Under the pieces are notes generated by a model, which was given only the letters and a program-made list of their open reading frames with translations, had not been told where the DNA came from and ran no database searches. This document shows, one piece after another, positions 35,439 through 45,199 of a stretch of DNA of 64,000 bases. Position 1 is the stretch's first letter. Each line of letters begins with the position of its first letter. Origin of the DNA: Bos javanicus (Eukaryota; Chordata; Mammalia; Artiodactyla; Bovidae); the NCBI RefSeq assembly GCF_032452875.1, contig NC_083878.1:56426878-56490877 (forward strand), given 5' to 3'. Made by a program: the position numbers and the translations under genes.

Positions 35439-35442
35439 AAAC

Positions 35443-35919
35443 CAGAACTGAAATTTGCTCACAGATTCACAACAATATCAGTTTGCATCCTGGGATTTTA
35501 AATGGGAACGCGAACCGTAATTTTTGATGTCTCACCTACAGAACAGAGGTGCTACTTGAGACCTTTTCCCAACTGGGACTCCAGATGTGCTGTGTCAGGG
35601 GACTTCCCAGTGCTGTTTAAGTCTGTATGTTGGATAAAACGCAATCTATTGAAAGTAAGCTAGATAATTCTCTAATAAATATTTGTATTGTTTACTTGTA
35701 TATAATGAGTGGTTTTTTGGTTAACAAATCCTTTGAACCTGAGACAAAAGTGAAAACTTTCTGCAAACAGACTCTCAACAAAAATTAACATTTAGCACCA
35801 AAAAACAGGAATGACCCAAAATTCTTGCTGACAAGCTTTTTCTTTTGGATTTCTTTAGATTTACAGTTATCATTTTACATTGTAAAAGGAAATTAGGCAG
35901 TTAGAGATTGAATATTCAA
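35443..35919. other. No recognised feature
   Basis: Unassigned sequence between two LTR-like blocks. Confidence 0.5.
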
Positions 35920-36400
35920 ATGGCTAACAGCTAGCTCATACACGATAACAGAACTTTCATTGCAATTTCTGCAGCAGTGAACCTGGGAAGCCAAACCACA
36001 GCCTCCACAGTAATCAGCCCACAACAGTTAAGATCAATGACTGCCAGGTTCCCTATTTTTTGCCCAGCTTCTAGTTGAAGACCAATCAGGAAGGCTAAAT
36101 GTGCTTTACAAATCAATCAGATATGAGACACCACTTCCTATTAGTCCACCTCCAGGTTACAGTGCATGCAACTTCCAATCAGGGCATTCCTAAGCTGTCC
36201 CTGTTTTTCACCATACGGCTTTCCTATCCTAGCTCTTCTAAGAGTAAGGAAAGCGGTTGACTTCCTTGCTATGGCAAACTATGAATAAACAGTTTGTGTT
36301 TGTTCTAATTTAGTGAACTTTATTTTCTTGCAGTGCATATCTCTGACTGAGGAAGCAGAGGAAGGAGAGACAATGTGATTCCTAGCACTTTGTATGTTTC
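35920..36400 (+). repeat. Possible old ERV LTR
   Basis: Three CCAATCAG-like boxes ('accaatcagg' near 36079, 'aatcaatcag' near 36109, 'ccaatcaggg' near 36174), then 'gaataaacag' near 36284 as a polyadenylation signal. The arrangement suits an LTR, but I cannot fix the ends or find a duplication. Confidence 0.4.
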
Positions 36401-36924
36401 AAGGTACAAAGGAATGAAAACAAAAGTTTTTTCCTATGGGCTTGGTATTCATAAGTGGGTGGAGAATCAGATCCAGAGAACGAAAACAAACCTTGCAATG
36501 ATGAGAGAAAGAATCTGGAGAAGAGGGATGCTGATAGCACCAAGATGAACTCAACCATCTCACTGTCTTATTCTAAACATATAAACCAGAGACATAAGAG
36601 ATGCTGAGAAGAAATTAAGAAGTATGCATTCCAAAACAAGAATCTGACCACAACAAAAACAACAAAGTAGCTGAACACACAAAACATACAGAACAAAACA
36701 CACAGAACATACAGCCTTTGCTGAGTTGGTGGAATTTCCACTTCCCTGCACTATAATGAATTTGCTTTGCAAAGAAGTGAAATAAGTTAGCACATAAAGT
36801 AAATATGTTTACAAATTTCAGAGAAACTTCAAAAAAAGTTCCTAATGTTATTCAATTCTTTATCATGGACCAAAGCAAAATGTTTATTAACTGCAGGGCA
36901 CTCACAGGCAATCATTAAAATCAT
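36401..36924. other. No recognised gene
   Basis: Includes an A/C-rich simple stretch at 36650-36715 with repeated 'acacaaaacatacagaa'-like words. Confidence 0.5.
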
Positions 36925-37190
36925 GGAAAAGATCATTTTCAGAAAAAAGGTAAAATTAAACTCTCATAGTGATTAAAGGCATGTGAAAATTTTTATTTTA
37001 CTCAGATAATATGAGGGAACCAGGCAGAAGTTATGTCCAATTCAAAGGAAAAGTCAAACCAACCCAGATTTATGTATAGGGATAAAATAAATATTGAGAT
37101 GAATTGCAAATGGGATAAAGTAAATCACAAATGAAACTGTTTTGTCTTTTCCAGACTGGTGGGGGTGGGATGAGGAGTCAAATCACTGCT
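36925..37190 (+). repeat. Unidentified diverged repeat, copy 2
   Basis: Counterpart of 19670-19920 in the same orientation. Shared words include 'attttcagaaaaaagg', 'ttttattttactcag', 'ccaggcagaagttat' and 'gaattgcaaatggg'. Confidence 0.5.
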
Positions 37191-37254
37191 AGACAGTGAT
37201 ATATTTCTATGCACACATATATGTTTATTATTTATACATAATAATATATGTTAT

Positions 37255-37479
37255 GGGCTTCCCTGATGTCTCAGTGGGTAAAGAATCCACCTGTAATGCA
37301 GGAGACACAGGAGATGTGGGTTCGATTCTGGAGTTGGGCAGATTTCTTGGAGGAGGGCATGGCAACCCACTGCAGTATTCTTGCCTGGAAAATCCTATGG
37401 ACAGAGGAGCCTGGTAGGCTACAGTCTATAGGGTCACCAAAGATTTGGCATTACTGAGCAGCTAAGCACACACATACAC
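37255..37479 (+). mobile_element. Bov-tA SINE
   Basis: Head 'gggcttccctgatgtctcag', box B 'gggttcgattctgg', full body and CA-rich tail. Duplication 'atatgttat' at 37246-37254 and 37480-37488. Confidence 0.95.
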
Positions 37480-37689
37480 ATATGTTATATACATATAATG
37501 TTTATAATATATATAACAGGATTCCCTCTCTATTCAAAAATAGAGCATTCCTATGAAAACTTCTGTGAGCCAAAATAACATTAAGCAAAGAAGCAATTAC
37601 CTTAAGACTCATCTTGCTGATGGATGCACAAAATAAATCAAGGTAAAGCACAGATGCTCAAAGACAGTCCAAATTTTTGTGGCTTGATG

Positions 37690-38305
37690 CTATTACTGAT
37701 CCAAACTTGGGTCAGCTCACCAGAGTGCAGTAAAGCCAATCTACTGACACCAGGCTGTGGTATAGAAAAGTACAGTGCTTATTGCAAGGCAATCAACATG
37801 GGGCCAAGCAAGGAGAATTGGCAGCTCATGCTCAAAAGACCCACACTCCCTGATGGTTCTTGGGGAAAGGCTTTTAAAGGCGAGGTGAGGGAGAGGTTCG
37901 CAGGATGCTTGATCAGCTTGTACCTACTCTGATAGGTTGGTGACAGGGTAACAGGATGGTATTTTGGGAGTTACATCATCAACCTTCTGGTTCTGACTGG
38001 TCTAGGGTCATCAGTTGACTTCTTACACCTGGTAGGAGTTTTAGTCTCTGCAAAACAACTCAAGAATATGGCTAAGGATATTATCTATAGCCCTTGAAGA
38101 GAAATTGAAGGTCCTTGACTTTATTATTATTTTGTCTTGCTTGATTGAATGTTTTCCTTTGTTTCTTCATTTTCTCATTTCTTTGATTAAATTTGATCTC
38201 TGGAACTCAGGGGAGGGTATGGGAGACTTTAGCTTTTAAGAAAACATGAGGCAAGGGACATGAGATTCTGCTCCTGGGAAGACTCCACAGGGTCCTGCTT
38301 GGTTT
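37690..38305 (+). repeat. LTR-like ruminant repeat, copy 2
   Basis: Aligns with 24995-25610: 'ttactgatccaaacttggg', 'taaagccaatctactgac', 'gcttttaaaggcgagg', 'catcaaccttctggttct', 'tttcctttgtttc'. Divergence is high, so the two are separate insertions rather than a provirus pair. Confidence 0.6.
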
Positions 38306-38933
38306 CAATGCTGTGATGCTGAGTGTGGCTCCCAGGAAGGAGCTTGGTGGTGCCACTCTCTCCTCTGGTGGTCAGTGCTTCTATAATGGCTCACGACAAA
38401 ACCAATATTGTTTTTGCTTTGCACCTCTTTTGAAAAAGCAAAAATCCTCTTCAAGTTTCTTTCAGTTACAGAAAACAGGTATGAATGTAGGTCTTTCATA
38501 AAAGCAAAGTGGTGTAAAACAAAGTTTAAAAAAGTGGGGGATACCTGTATTTAAAAGTTACAAAGAGTTGCAAAAGAGCTCAAAGACCTGACTATGAACA
38601 GGGCTAGAATCTGACAATCCAAATAATATGCTATGGATGATATAATACATAGTCTTCTATCGAAAGAAAACAAATTTTCTACAATATATAATTTTACGAA
38701 AGTGAAATTCACAGGGTTAATAGAGGCAGAAATTCAACAATTTCTGAAAAGGCACTGAGGAGCAAGAGTTTGACTTCAGTCTATTTCTTGGAGCTACTCA
38801 ACTAGAACTGTTAAAAACAGTTGGTACTCTACAAATACTAAAAATTCTAATGTGTCTCTTAAAAGGCCTTAGAGGACCACATGCCAAACTGTATATACAT
38901 AAAACAAAGTCCACTTCCCTGCTCCTGCCCACC
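38306..38933. other. No recognised feature
   Basis: Unassigned sequence. Confidence 0.5.
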
Positions 38934-38939
38934 CCTGCA

Positions 38940-38940
<1 letters not shown>

Positions 38941-38977
<37 letters not shown>

Positions 38978-39095
38978 AGTCCTCAGTCATGTCTGACTCT
39001 TTGCAACCCCATGGACTGTAACCACTGGGCTTCTCTGTCCTTGGGATTCTCCAGGGAAGAATACTGGAGTGGGTTGCCCTTCCCTTCTCCTGGGT
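38941..39095 (-). mobile_element. Truncated Bov-tA SINE with microsatellite tail
   Basis: Antisense 3' half of Bov-tA (38975-39095) continuous with a (GT)16 run that is its A/C-type tail on the minus strand. Duplication 'cctgcat' at 38934-38940 and 39096-39102 encloses both SINE and repeat. Confidence 0.9.
38943..38974. repeat. (GT)16 microsatellite
   Basis: Thirty-two bases of uninterrupted GT in the tail of the neighbouring SINE. Likely length-polymorphic. Confidence 0.97.
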
Positions 39096-39104
39096 CCTGC
39101 ATTT

Positions 39105-39371
39105 CTGCTGCTGCTGCTGCTGCTGCTAAGTCACTTCAGTCGTGTCCGACTCTGTGCGACCCCATAGATGGCAGCCCACCAGGCTCCCCCGTCCCTGGGA
39201 TTCTCCAGGCAAGAACACTGGAGTGGGTTGCCATTTCCTTCTCCAATGCATGAAAGTGAAAAGTGAAAGTGAAGTCACTCTGTCGGGCCCAACCGTTAGC
39301 GACCCTATGGACTGTAGCCCACAAGGCTCCTCCATCCATGGGATTTTCCAGGCAAGAGTACTGGAGTGGGG
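39105..39371 (-). mobile_element. BOV-A2 dimeric SINE
   Basis: (CTG)6 start and two monomers, ending 'gtactggagtgggg' without the last ~16 bases. Flanking duplication not clear. Confidence 0.93.
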
Positions 39372-39374
39372 TTA

Positions 39375-40060
39375 TTATTTATGTTTTATAATTTAGGCTC
39401 CAGGACTTTTCTTTAGTGATATTTAGTGAATCACCTTCATATACTGTGCTTTCTTTTTCTGCTAAGGATTCAGAGATGATAAAACTTACTCTTTCCTCAG
39501 ATAACATTACCCACCCCTCTTATCACACTCAGACCTGATTGACGAAAAAAAAAAAAAAAAAATGATGACCAGCATAAATGCATTGAGATCCCTGGGTTAG
39601 GAAAGTACCACAAAGACCTGCTGATACTACAGTGTTCAACTTTCATTCTTCTGATTCTATGCATGTAACAGTGTTTGTCTCCTGCTTTTGAAACAAGAAG
39701 CACACACTAGGATGGGAAAAATGGAAGCCCTTCATACTATTAGGACATCATTGAGAAGAGTCAGGATGACTCATGGTAGGAAAGTGAGGGATACAGATTA
39801 TAATAGGCATACATGTCATAAGGCTTTGTTCCCATCAAAGTTCAATCAGCCAAAGACCACCAGAGATCAGCTTTCAGTTGGGCAGAATCAAATATAATGA
39901 CTCCAAGCACTGATGTAGGGTGCCCCCAGGCAACTATTTGCTGCTGTCCAAGAGGGAGGAGAAAGCATCTTTGATTAGATTTGGGGTCCTGCTGGAGGAT
40001 TCTGAGAAGGGTCTCATTTCTGCATATCTGAGGTAGGATTAAGAGAAGTAGTAATTAACA
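39375..40060. other. No recognised gene
   Basis: Contains an A run of about 18 at 39544-39561. No other repeat assigned. Confidence 0.5.
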
Positions 40061-40066
40061 AAAGAT

Positions 40067-40160
40067 ACCCATGGCAGATTCATGTTGATGTATGGCAAAA
40101 CCAATAAATATTGTAAAGTAATTAACCTCCAATTAAAATAAATAAATTTATATTAAAAAA
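40067..40160 (+). mobile_element. L1-BT 3' end fragment, 'aattaacctcc' tail type
   Basis: 'ggcagattcatgttgatg', 'ggcaaaaccaataaat', 'gtaaagtaattaacctcc' and 'aataaataaattt' tail. Flanked by 'aaagat' at 40061 and 40161. This tail type is the same as at 42129-42200 and unlike the intact L1. Confidence 0.9.
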
Positions 40161-40399
40161 AAAGATTCAATGCTATTAGGATAAAAAGGAAGCTGTCTCC
40201 CCAGTAACAGGAATAGCAAACAGCTCCAGAACTGCCAGTAAGAAAGCAGTAGTCAAAGAGGGAGTCATTTGTACTATTAAAAACTTCTCAGAAGCACATT
40301 TGTGAGGTACTTTGAAGAAAGAAGCTTAAATTCTCATGCATACCAACTCATAGTTCCTTCTTCTTGGTGGCAATTCCAAATGGCTATGTTATCTTTTGG

Positions 40400-40543
40400 A
40401 GGAGGGCGTGGCAGCCCACTCTAGTATTCATGTCTGGAGAATCCTACAGACACAGGAGCCTGGTGGGCTACAGTCCATAGAGTTACAAAGAGTCAGTCAC
40501 AAAGAGTTGCATGACTGAAGCAACTGAGCATGCACACACACAC
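40400..40543 (+). mobile_element. 5'-truncated Bov-tA SINE
   Basis: Body from 'ggaggagggcgtggcagcc' to a CA-rich tail, with an internal duplication of 'cacaaagagt' (40481 and 40498). Confidence 0.9.
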
Positions 40544-41460
40544 ATGTCATCCTAAGCAGTGCTATTCAAACAATCCAAAAGAAAAAAAAAAAGGGGAAAG
40601 GGAGATTTCACAAAATGTTTCAGGGTTTGTTGGGTTACAGAAGTGGAACAATATCCTCTGAGAAATTATGAAACAAAAACTAACATCTCTGATTCTACTG
40701 CAAAGCACAGTCCTTGAGTTTTCCTAAAACAGAGGTGGTTGGATATTTTTTTCCAGATGCTTTGGATTTCTCTAAAATGTGAAGCAGAGGCAGCCTCAGT
40801 GATAAGTTCAGGGACAAAGCTTGCAAACTTAGGGTAGGCAGCGCTGCCTGTGCTGAGGCTTGAGTCTTAGTCACCTGAAAGTTTGGGCACCTGAGTTGGA
40901 AATCAGCAGTGGACTGCAGAGAAGCCACTGACACTGTATCACTGTGGCAATATGTTTACTATAGGAATTAAAGATTCCTATAAAATATCTTGAAATCCAC
41001 CACCTGACCTCTACCCCATTTGGAGGATTGGGTTTGTCAGTCAGAGAGAAGACCAATAACCTGGGATAAGCCTATTGGATCTGGGTCCTCAGGGAACCCA
41101 AATGGTAAAAGCCAGATTCACCATACCCTGAACTGGGATGATATGAAATGACACCCCAAGCTCTTTCAGTGGTTTGTTGTGAAAAGAGGGAAAAGTTTAC
41201 TTTTTCTCTGGGTAAAGAAAGTTAGCAAACACAGACACTCACAGACACAGATGGTCTATGATTGTGCCCACCACACCCCCATCATATCAGTCCCCTCCAC
41301 CCCTCCCCACTTCCCTCCAGCAACACTTCCCCCAGTCCTGCCTTTAAGATACTGTACATCTGCTATTCCACCTGTGTGAATTCCACCTGTCCTTTACAAT
41401 CCAACTCAAGTTTCATCACCCTACTGCAGTGAATTTTCTCATCTATAAGCATATGTATAT
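40544..41460. other. No recognised feature
   Basis: Unassigned. C-rich stretch around 41270-41340. Confidence 0.5.
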
Positions 41461-41545
41461 ATCCCATAGACAGAGGAGCTTCCTGGGCTACAGTTCATAA
41501 GGTCACAAACAGTTGGACACACTAAAGCAACTTAGCATGCACACA
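41461..41545 (+). mobile_element. Bov-tA 3' fragment
   Basis: Last ~80 bases only: 'cccatagacagaggagc', 'gggctacagttcataagg' and 'cttagcatgcacac'. Confidence 0.85.
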
Positions 41546-41861
41546 TTATCTTGCCTCTTGCATCCAAACCACTCTCCTTCTGCTCCAAAGAGGATGCAAC
41601 TTTTCTGAATTCTTAAGTTTCTGGAAACTGATGGAGCCCCTCTGCTAGTGGGGCAACTGTTTTAAAGGTAAAGTGCTACAGTGGTATTTCTGCTTCTTCT
41701 TATGCTGAAGTTTGAGGGTGATAAGAACCAAAGTAAGTTTTGGTGATTGGAAGTTGAAGCAGAGCAAGAATGTTAACCAACAGGTTTAGGAAAAAGAGAT
41801 TTATCATATGGTCCAGCCAGGACATTAGAACTCCTTCATATATGTGATGGAAAAAGCTATG
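41546..41861. other. No recognised feature
   Basis: Unassigned sequence. Confidence 0.5.
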
Positions 41862-41874
41862 TTTAATATACTCT

Positions 41875-42099
41875 GTGTGGATGTGCTAAGTCACTTTAGT
41901 CGTGTCTGGCTCTGCACGACCCTGTAGACTATAGCCTGCCAGGCTCCTCTGTTCATGAGATTCTCCACACAAAAATACTGGAGTGGGTTGCCATTCCCTA
42001 CTCTAGAGGATCTTCCCAACTCAGGGATTGAACCCATGTCTCTTATGTCTCCTGCATTGACAGCTGAGATCTTTACCGCTAGTGCCACCTTGGAAGCCC
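41875..42099 (-). mobile_element. Bov-tA SINE
   Basis: Antisense full copy ending 'gccaccttggaagcc'. Perfect 13-bp duplication 'tttaatatactct' at 41862-41874 and 42100-42112. Confidence 0.97.
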
Positions 42100-42128
42100 T
42101 TTAATATACTCTATTTTAACTTATTTTA

Positions 42129-42930
42129 TTTTAATTTTATTTTTTCAACTTATAATTCTTTTTTAAAATTTAAATTTATTTATTTTAATTAGAGGCTAAT
42201 TACTTTACAATATTGTATTAGCTTTGTCATACATCAACATGAATCCTCCATGGGTGTACATGTGTTCCCAAACCCAATCCCCCTCCCACCTCCCTCCCCA
42301 TACCATCCCTCTGGGTCATCCCCGTGCACCAGCCCAAGCATCTTGTATCCTGCATCGAACCTGGACTGAAGATTCATTTCTTATATGATATTATACATGT
42401 TTCAATGCCATTCTCCCAAATCATCCCACCCTCGCCCTCTCCCACAGAGTCCAAAAGACTGTTCTATACATCTGTGTCTCTTTTGCTGTCTAGCATACAG
42501 GGTTATCGTTACCATCTTTCTAAATTCCATATATATGCATTAGTATACTGTTTTGGTGTTTTTCTTTCTGGCTTACTTCACTCTGTATAATCGGCTCCAG
42601 TTTCATCCACCTCATTAGAACTGATTCAAATGTATTCTTTTTAATGGCTGAGTAATACTCCATTGTGTATATGTACCACCGCTTTCTTATCCATTCATCT
42701 GCTGATGGACATCTAGGTTGCTTCCATGTCCTGGCTATTATAAACAGTGCTGCGATGAACATTGGGGTACATGTGTCTCTTTTCCTTCTGGTTTCCTCGG
42801 TGTGTATGCCCAGCACTGGTATTGCTGGGTCATATGGCAGTTCTATTTCCAGTTTTTTAAGGAATCTCCACACTGTTCTCCATAGTGGCTGTACTAGTTT
42901 GCATTCCCACCAACAGTGTAAGAGGGTTCC
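42129..42930 (-). mobile_element. 5'-truncated L1-BT, antisense
   Basis: Contains the L1-BT 3' UTR and the ORF2 C-terminal end in antisense. Perfect 18-bp duplication 'ctattttaacttatttta' at 42111-42128 and 42931-42948. Its tail has the 'aattagcctctaatt' form. High similarity to 60850-61235 suggests a fairly recent insertion. Confidence 0.96.
42520..42873 (-). pseudogene. L1 ORF2 C-terminal fragment
   Basis: 117 codons identical in most positions to the last part of ORF2p at 57423-61235 (WRFLKKLEIELPYDPAIP through the terminal HIYGI), still open up to the natural stop. It begins after the CCHC-like Cys motif because of 5' truncation, so it has no catalytic domain. The open frame reflects youth rather than function. 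Confidence 0.92.
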
Positions 42931-42948
42931 CTATTTTAACTTATTTTA

Positions 42949-43471
42949 GAATGTCATATCATGCATTATAAGATAACACTAATGATACACTTTGGGAAAA
43001 GTAAACATTACTTAATGTACACATTAAAATCCTTATTAGATAACAATACATATATATTAATAAAATTATACATCACTTTTCTCCTTCAATACTGCTTTGT
43101 ATTTAAGCATCTTTTGAATCTCTTTTCACCTCAGCAATTAAGATATCATCATATTGACAATATGGCTTTTTATAAACTGTTTATGATCTTTACATATTAA
43201 GTTCTTTAAGTTTGAGGCTTATTAAAGAACACTAGATTTTCTTTTGCATTTAATGTTTGGTTAAATTTTTTTTTCTTTATTCTGAATAAGCCATGTATCA
43301 CCTGATATTTAGCCAAAGGTCTGATGGTTAAAGAATCTATGCCTGAGTGACAGGCTTTTATAAAGCATTAAATAGTCACAACACCACCTCCTAGGTGACA
43401 TTCTTGAAAATTCTGTTGATGTAATTCAAGATAGTTAGCAGTTCATACTGCCTTATTAATTAATAGATAGT
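42949..43471. other. No recognised feature
   Basis: AT-rich unassigned sequence. Confidence 0.5.
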
Positions 43472-43485
43472 CTTCTATTGAGACT

Positions 43486-43606
43486 GGAGAAGGAAATGGC
43501 AACTCACTCCAGTATTCTTGCCTGGAGAATTCTATGGACGGAGGAGCCTGACGAGCTGTAGTCCATGGGGTCGCAAAGAGTCAGACATGAATGAGTGACT
43601 AACACA
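43486..43606 (+). mobile_element. 5'-truncated Bov-tA SINE
   Basis: Body only from 'ggagaaggaaatggcaactc'. Near-perfect duplication 'cttctattgagact' (43472) / 'cttctatgagact' (43607). Confidence 0.9.
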
Positions 43607-43614
43607 CTTCTATG

Positions 43615-43827
43615 AGACTTCTTGGGTGGCTCAGTGGTAAAGAATATCCCTGCCAATGTAGGAGATGTGGGTTTAATCCCTGGGTTGGAAAGATTCCCTA
43701 GAAAAGGAAATGGCAACCCACTTCAGTATTTTTGCCTGGGAAATCCCATGGATAGAGGAGCCTGGCAGGCTACAGTCCATAAGGTTGCAAAGAGTCAGAC
43801 CTGACTTAGCGACTAAACAACAATATC
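43615..43827 (+). mobile_element. Bov-tA SINE
   Basis: Head 'gagacttcttgggtggctcag', box B 'gggtttaatccc', full body. It begins within the downstream duplication of the previous SINE, so two SINEs lie head to tail. Confidence 0.92.
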
Positions 43828-44059
43828 AACAAAATTATATAACACAATAAAAATGTGATTCATATAACTCCATGGGACTGAATAGAAAACTTAAATGTGC
43901 TTAAATTTTTACATGTACAATCAATGATTAATAGATTACAAACTTTCTGTCAATTTTTAATTATATAAAACATCTCAGATTCAGAATAAAGAGCACATGA
44001 AAACATGGGAAGCTCTTATGGTGAGTATTTTTAATATGAAAATATAAAATTAAAAATAA

Positions 44060-44640
44060 AACAAAAAAATAAAAATTTGATGTCAAGGTGTATTCCTCTT
44101 CATCTTGTTTGTGAAGCCAACTCTCTCACTGTTCACACTGTTTGCTGAACCCAGGGTAGGCAAGGCACAAGCTAAGAGGCTGGAGGGAGACTTGAGGAGC
44201 CAGAGGAACTGCAGACACATTCTCTCCTGGCTGGCATGGTGGCCATAACACAGCCTCTCTCCTGGTTGATGCAGCATCCATAGCAACAGCCATAACATAA
44301 CCATAACATAGCCAAAACACAACCTCATGTAGCAGAACTATGATGCTGTTCCAATGTAGTCCCTACCCAGCAGTAGCCAGGGCTTTCATGGTGAAGCTCG
44401 TACAGGCATACCACACAAAGTAGCCCGTGAGAAGCGAGTACCTCATGACTCACATGCAGTCTATAAGTGGTCTCAGCCGTTATATAGTCATTATTTACAA
44501 AACGTGGGTCAAGAGTGAGAGTCCCTGGGGCGAGAGAGCCTGACCACACCATCTTGGCTAATTTTCTCTTTACCTGCACAAAATTTCCTTTGTTCTTGAT
44601 CCTTCCACTGGGGAAACCGGACAAGATGCAGTTCTAATAT
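44060..44640 (-). repeat. Unidentified block, possibly LTR-derived
   Basis: On the minus strand it has a 'tatataa' box near 44480, a run of 'gttatggctatgttatgg' words (44284-44325) and a GC-richer composition than its flanks. These are weak hints of an LTR. I do not recognise the family. Confidence 0.25.
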
Positions 44641-45033
44641 GGATTCAGGCATCTCTGGGTCTTCTGGCCAGAACACCAATATAAATACCAATTCTACCCC
44701 CATCCCTGCAGTCCTGCCATTATTTTCAATACCCAACTATGAATTTTTTCAGAAAAAGACTGCACTTACCATCTCTTACATTATAAGATCTTGTTTCTTT
44801 ATTTCAAGAAATGGGAGATTGTGTTTCAGAGAGGTGGTTGGAAACACAAGAAATGTGTGGCAGATACTTAATTGGATTTTTTAGTTCCTACAAAGTGCCT
44901 TCCTTTTCTCACCACATAATGAAAATGGGAGCTGTTGTTATGCGTACCTGATCCAAGCTGAAGCATTAAAATCCTTTCTTAGGAACTTAGAATTTGGAGT
45001 GGTCCCTGGCAGTGGTGAGGGTCTCTTTCTGGT
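44641..45033. other. No recognised feature
   Basis: Unassigned sequence. Confidence 0.5.
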
Positions 45034-45199
45034 GAAAGTAAAAGTTGCTCAGTCATGTCCAACTCTTTGTGATGGAATTCTCTATGCCAGATACTGGAGT
45101 GGGTAGTCTTTCCCTTCTCCAGGGCATCTTCCGAACCCAGGGATCCAACCCAGGTCTCCTGGATTGCAAATGGATTATTTACCAGATGAGCCACAAGGT
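45034..45199 (-). mobile_element. Bov-tA SINE with internal deletion
   Basis: Antisense copy in which about 40 bases after 'ctctttgtgat' are missing, then 'ggaattctctatgcc' to 'gatgagccacaaggtg'. Confidence 0.9.

Noticed and set aside
24995..38305. A 13-kb provirus bounded by the two LTR-like copies
   Set aside because: The copies are too diverged and no gag, pol or env sequence lies between them; a separate solo LTR and unrelated repeats occupy the space.
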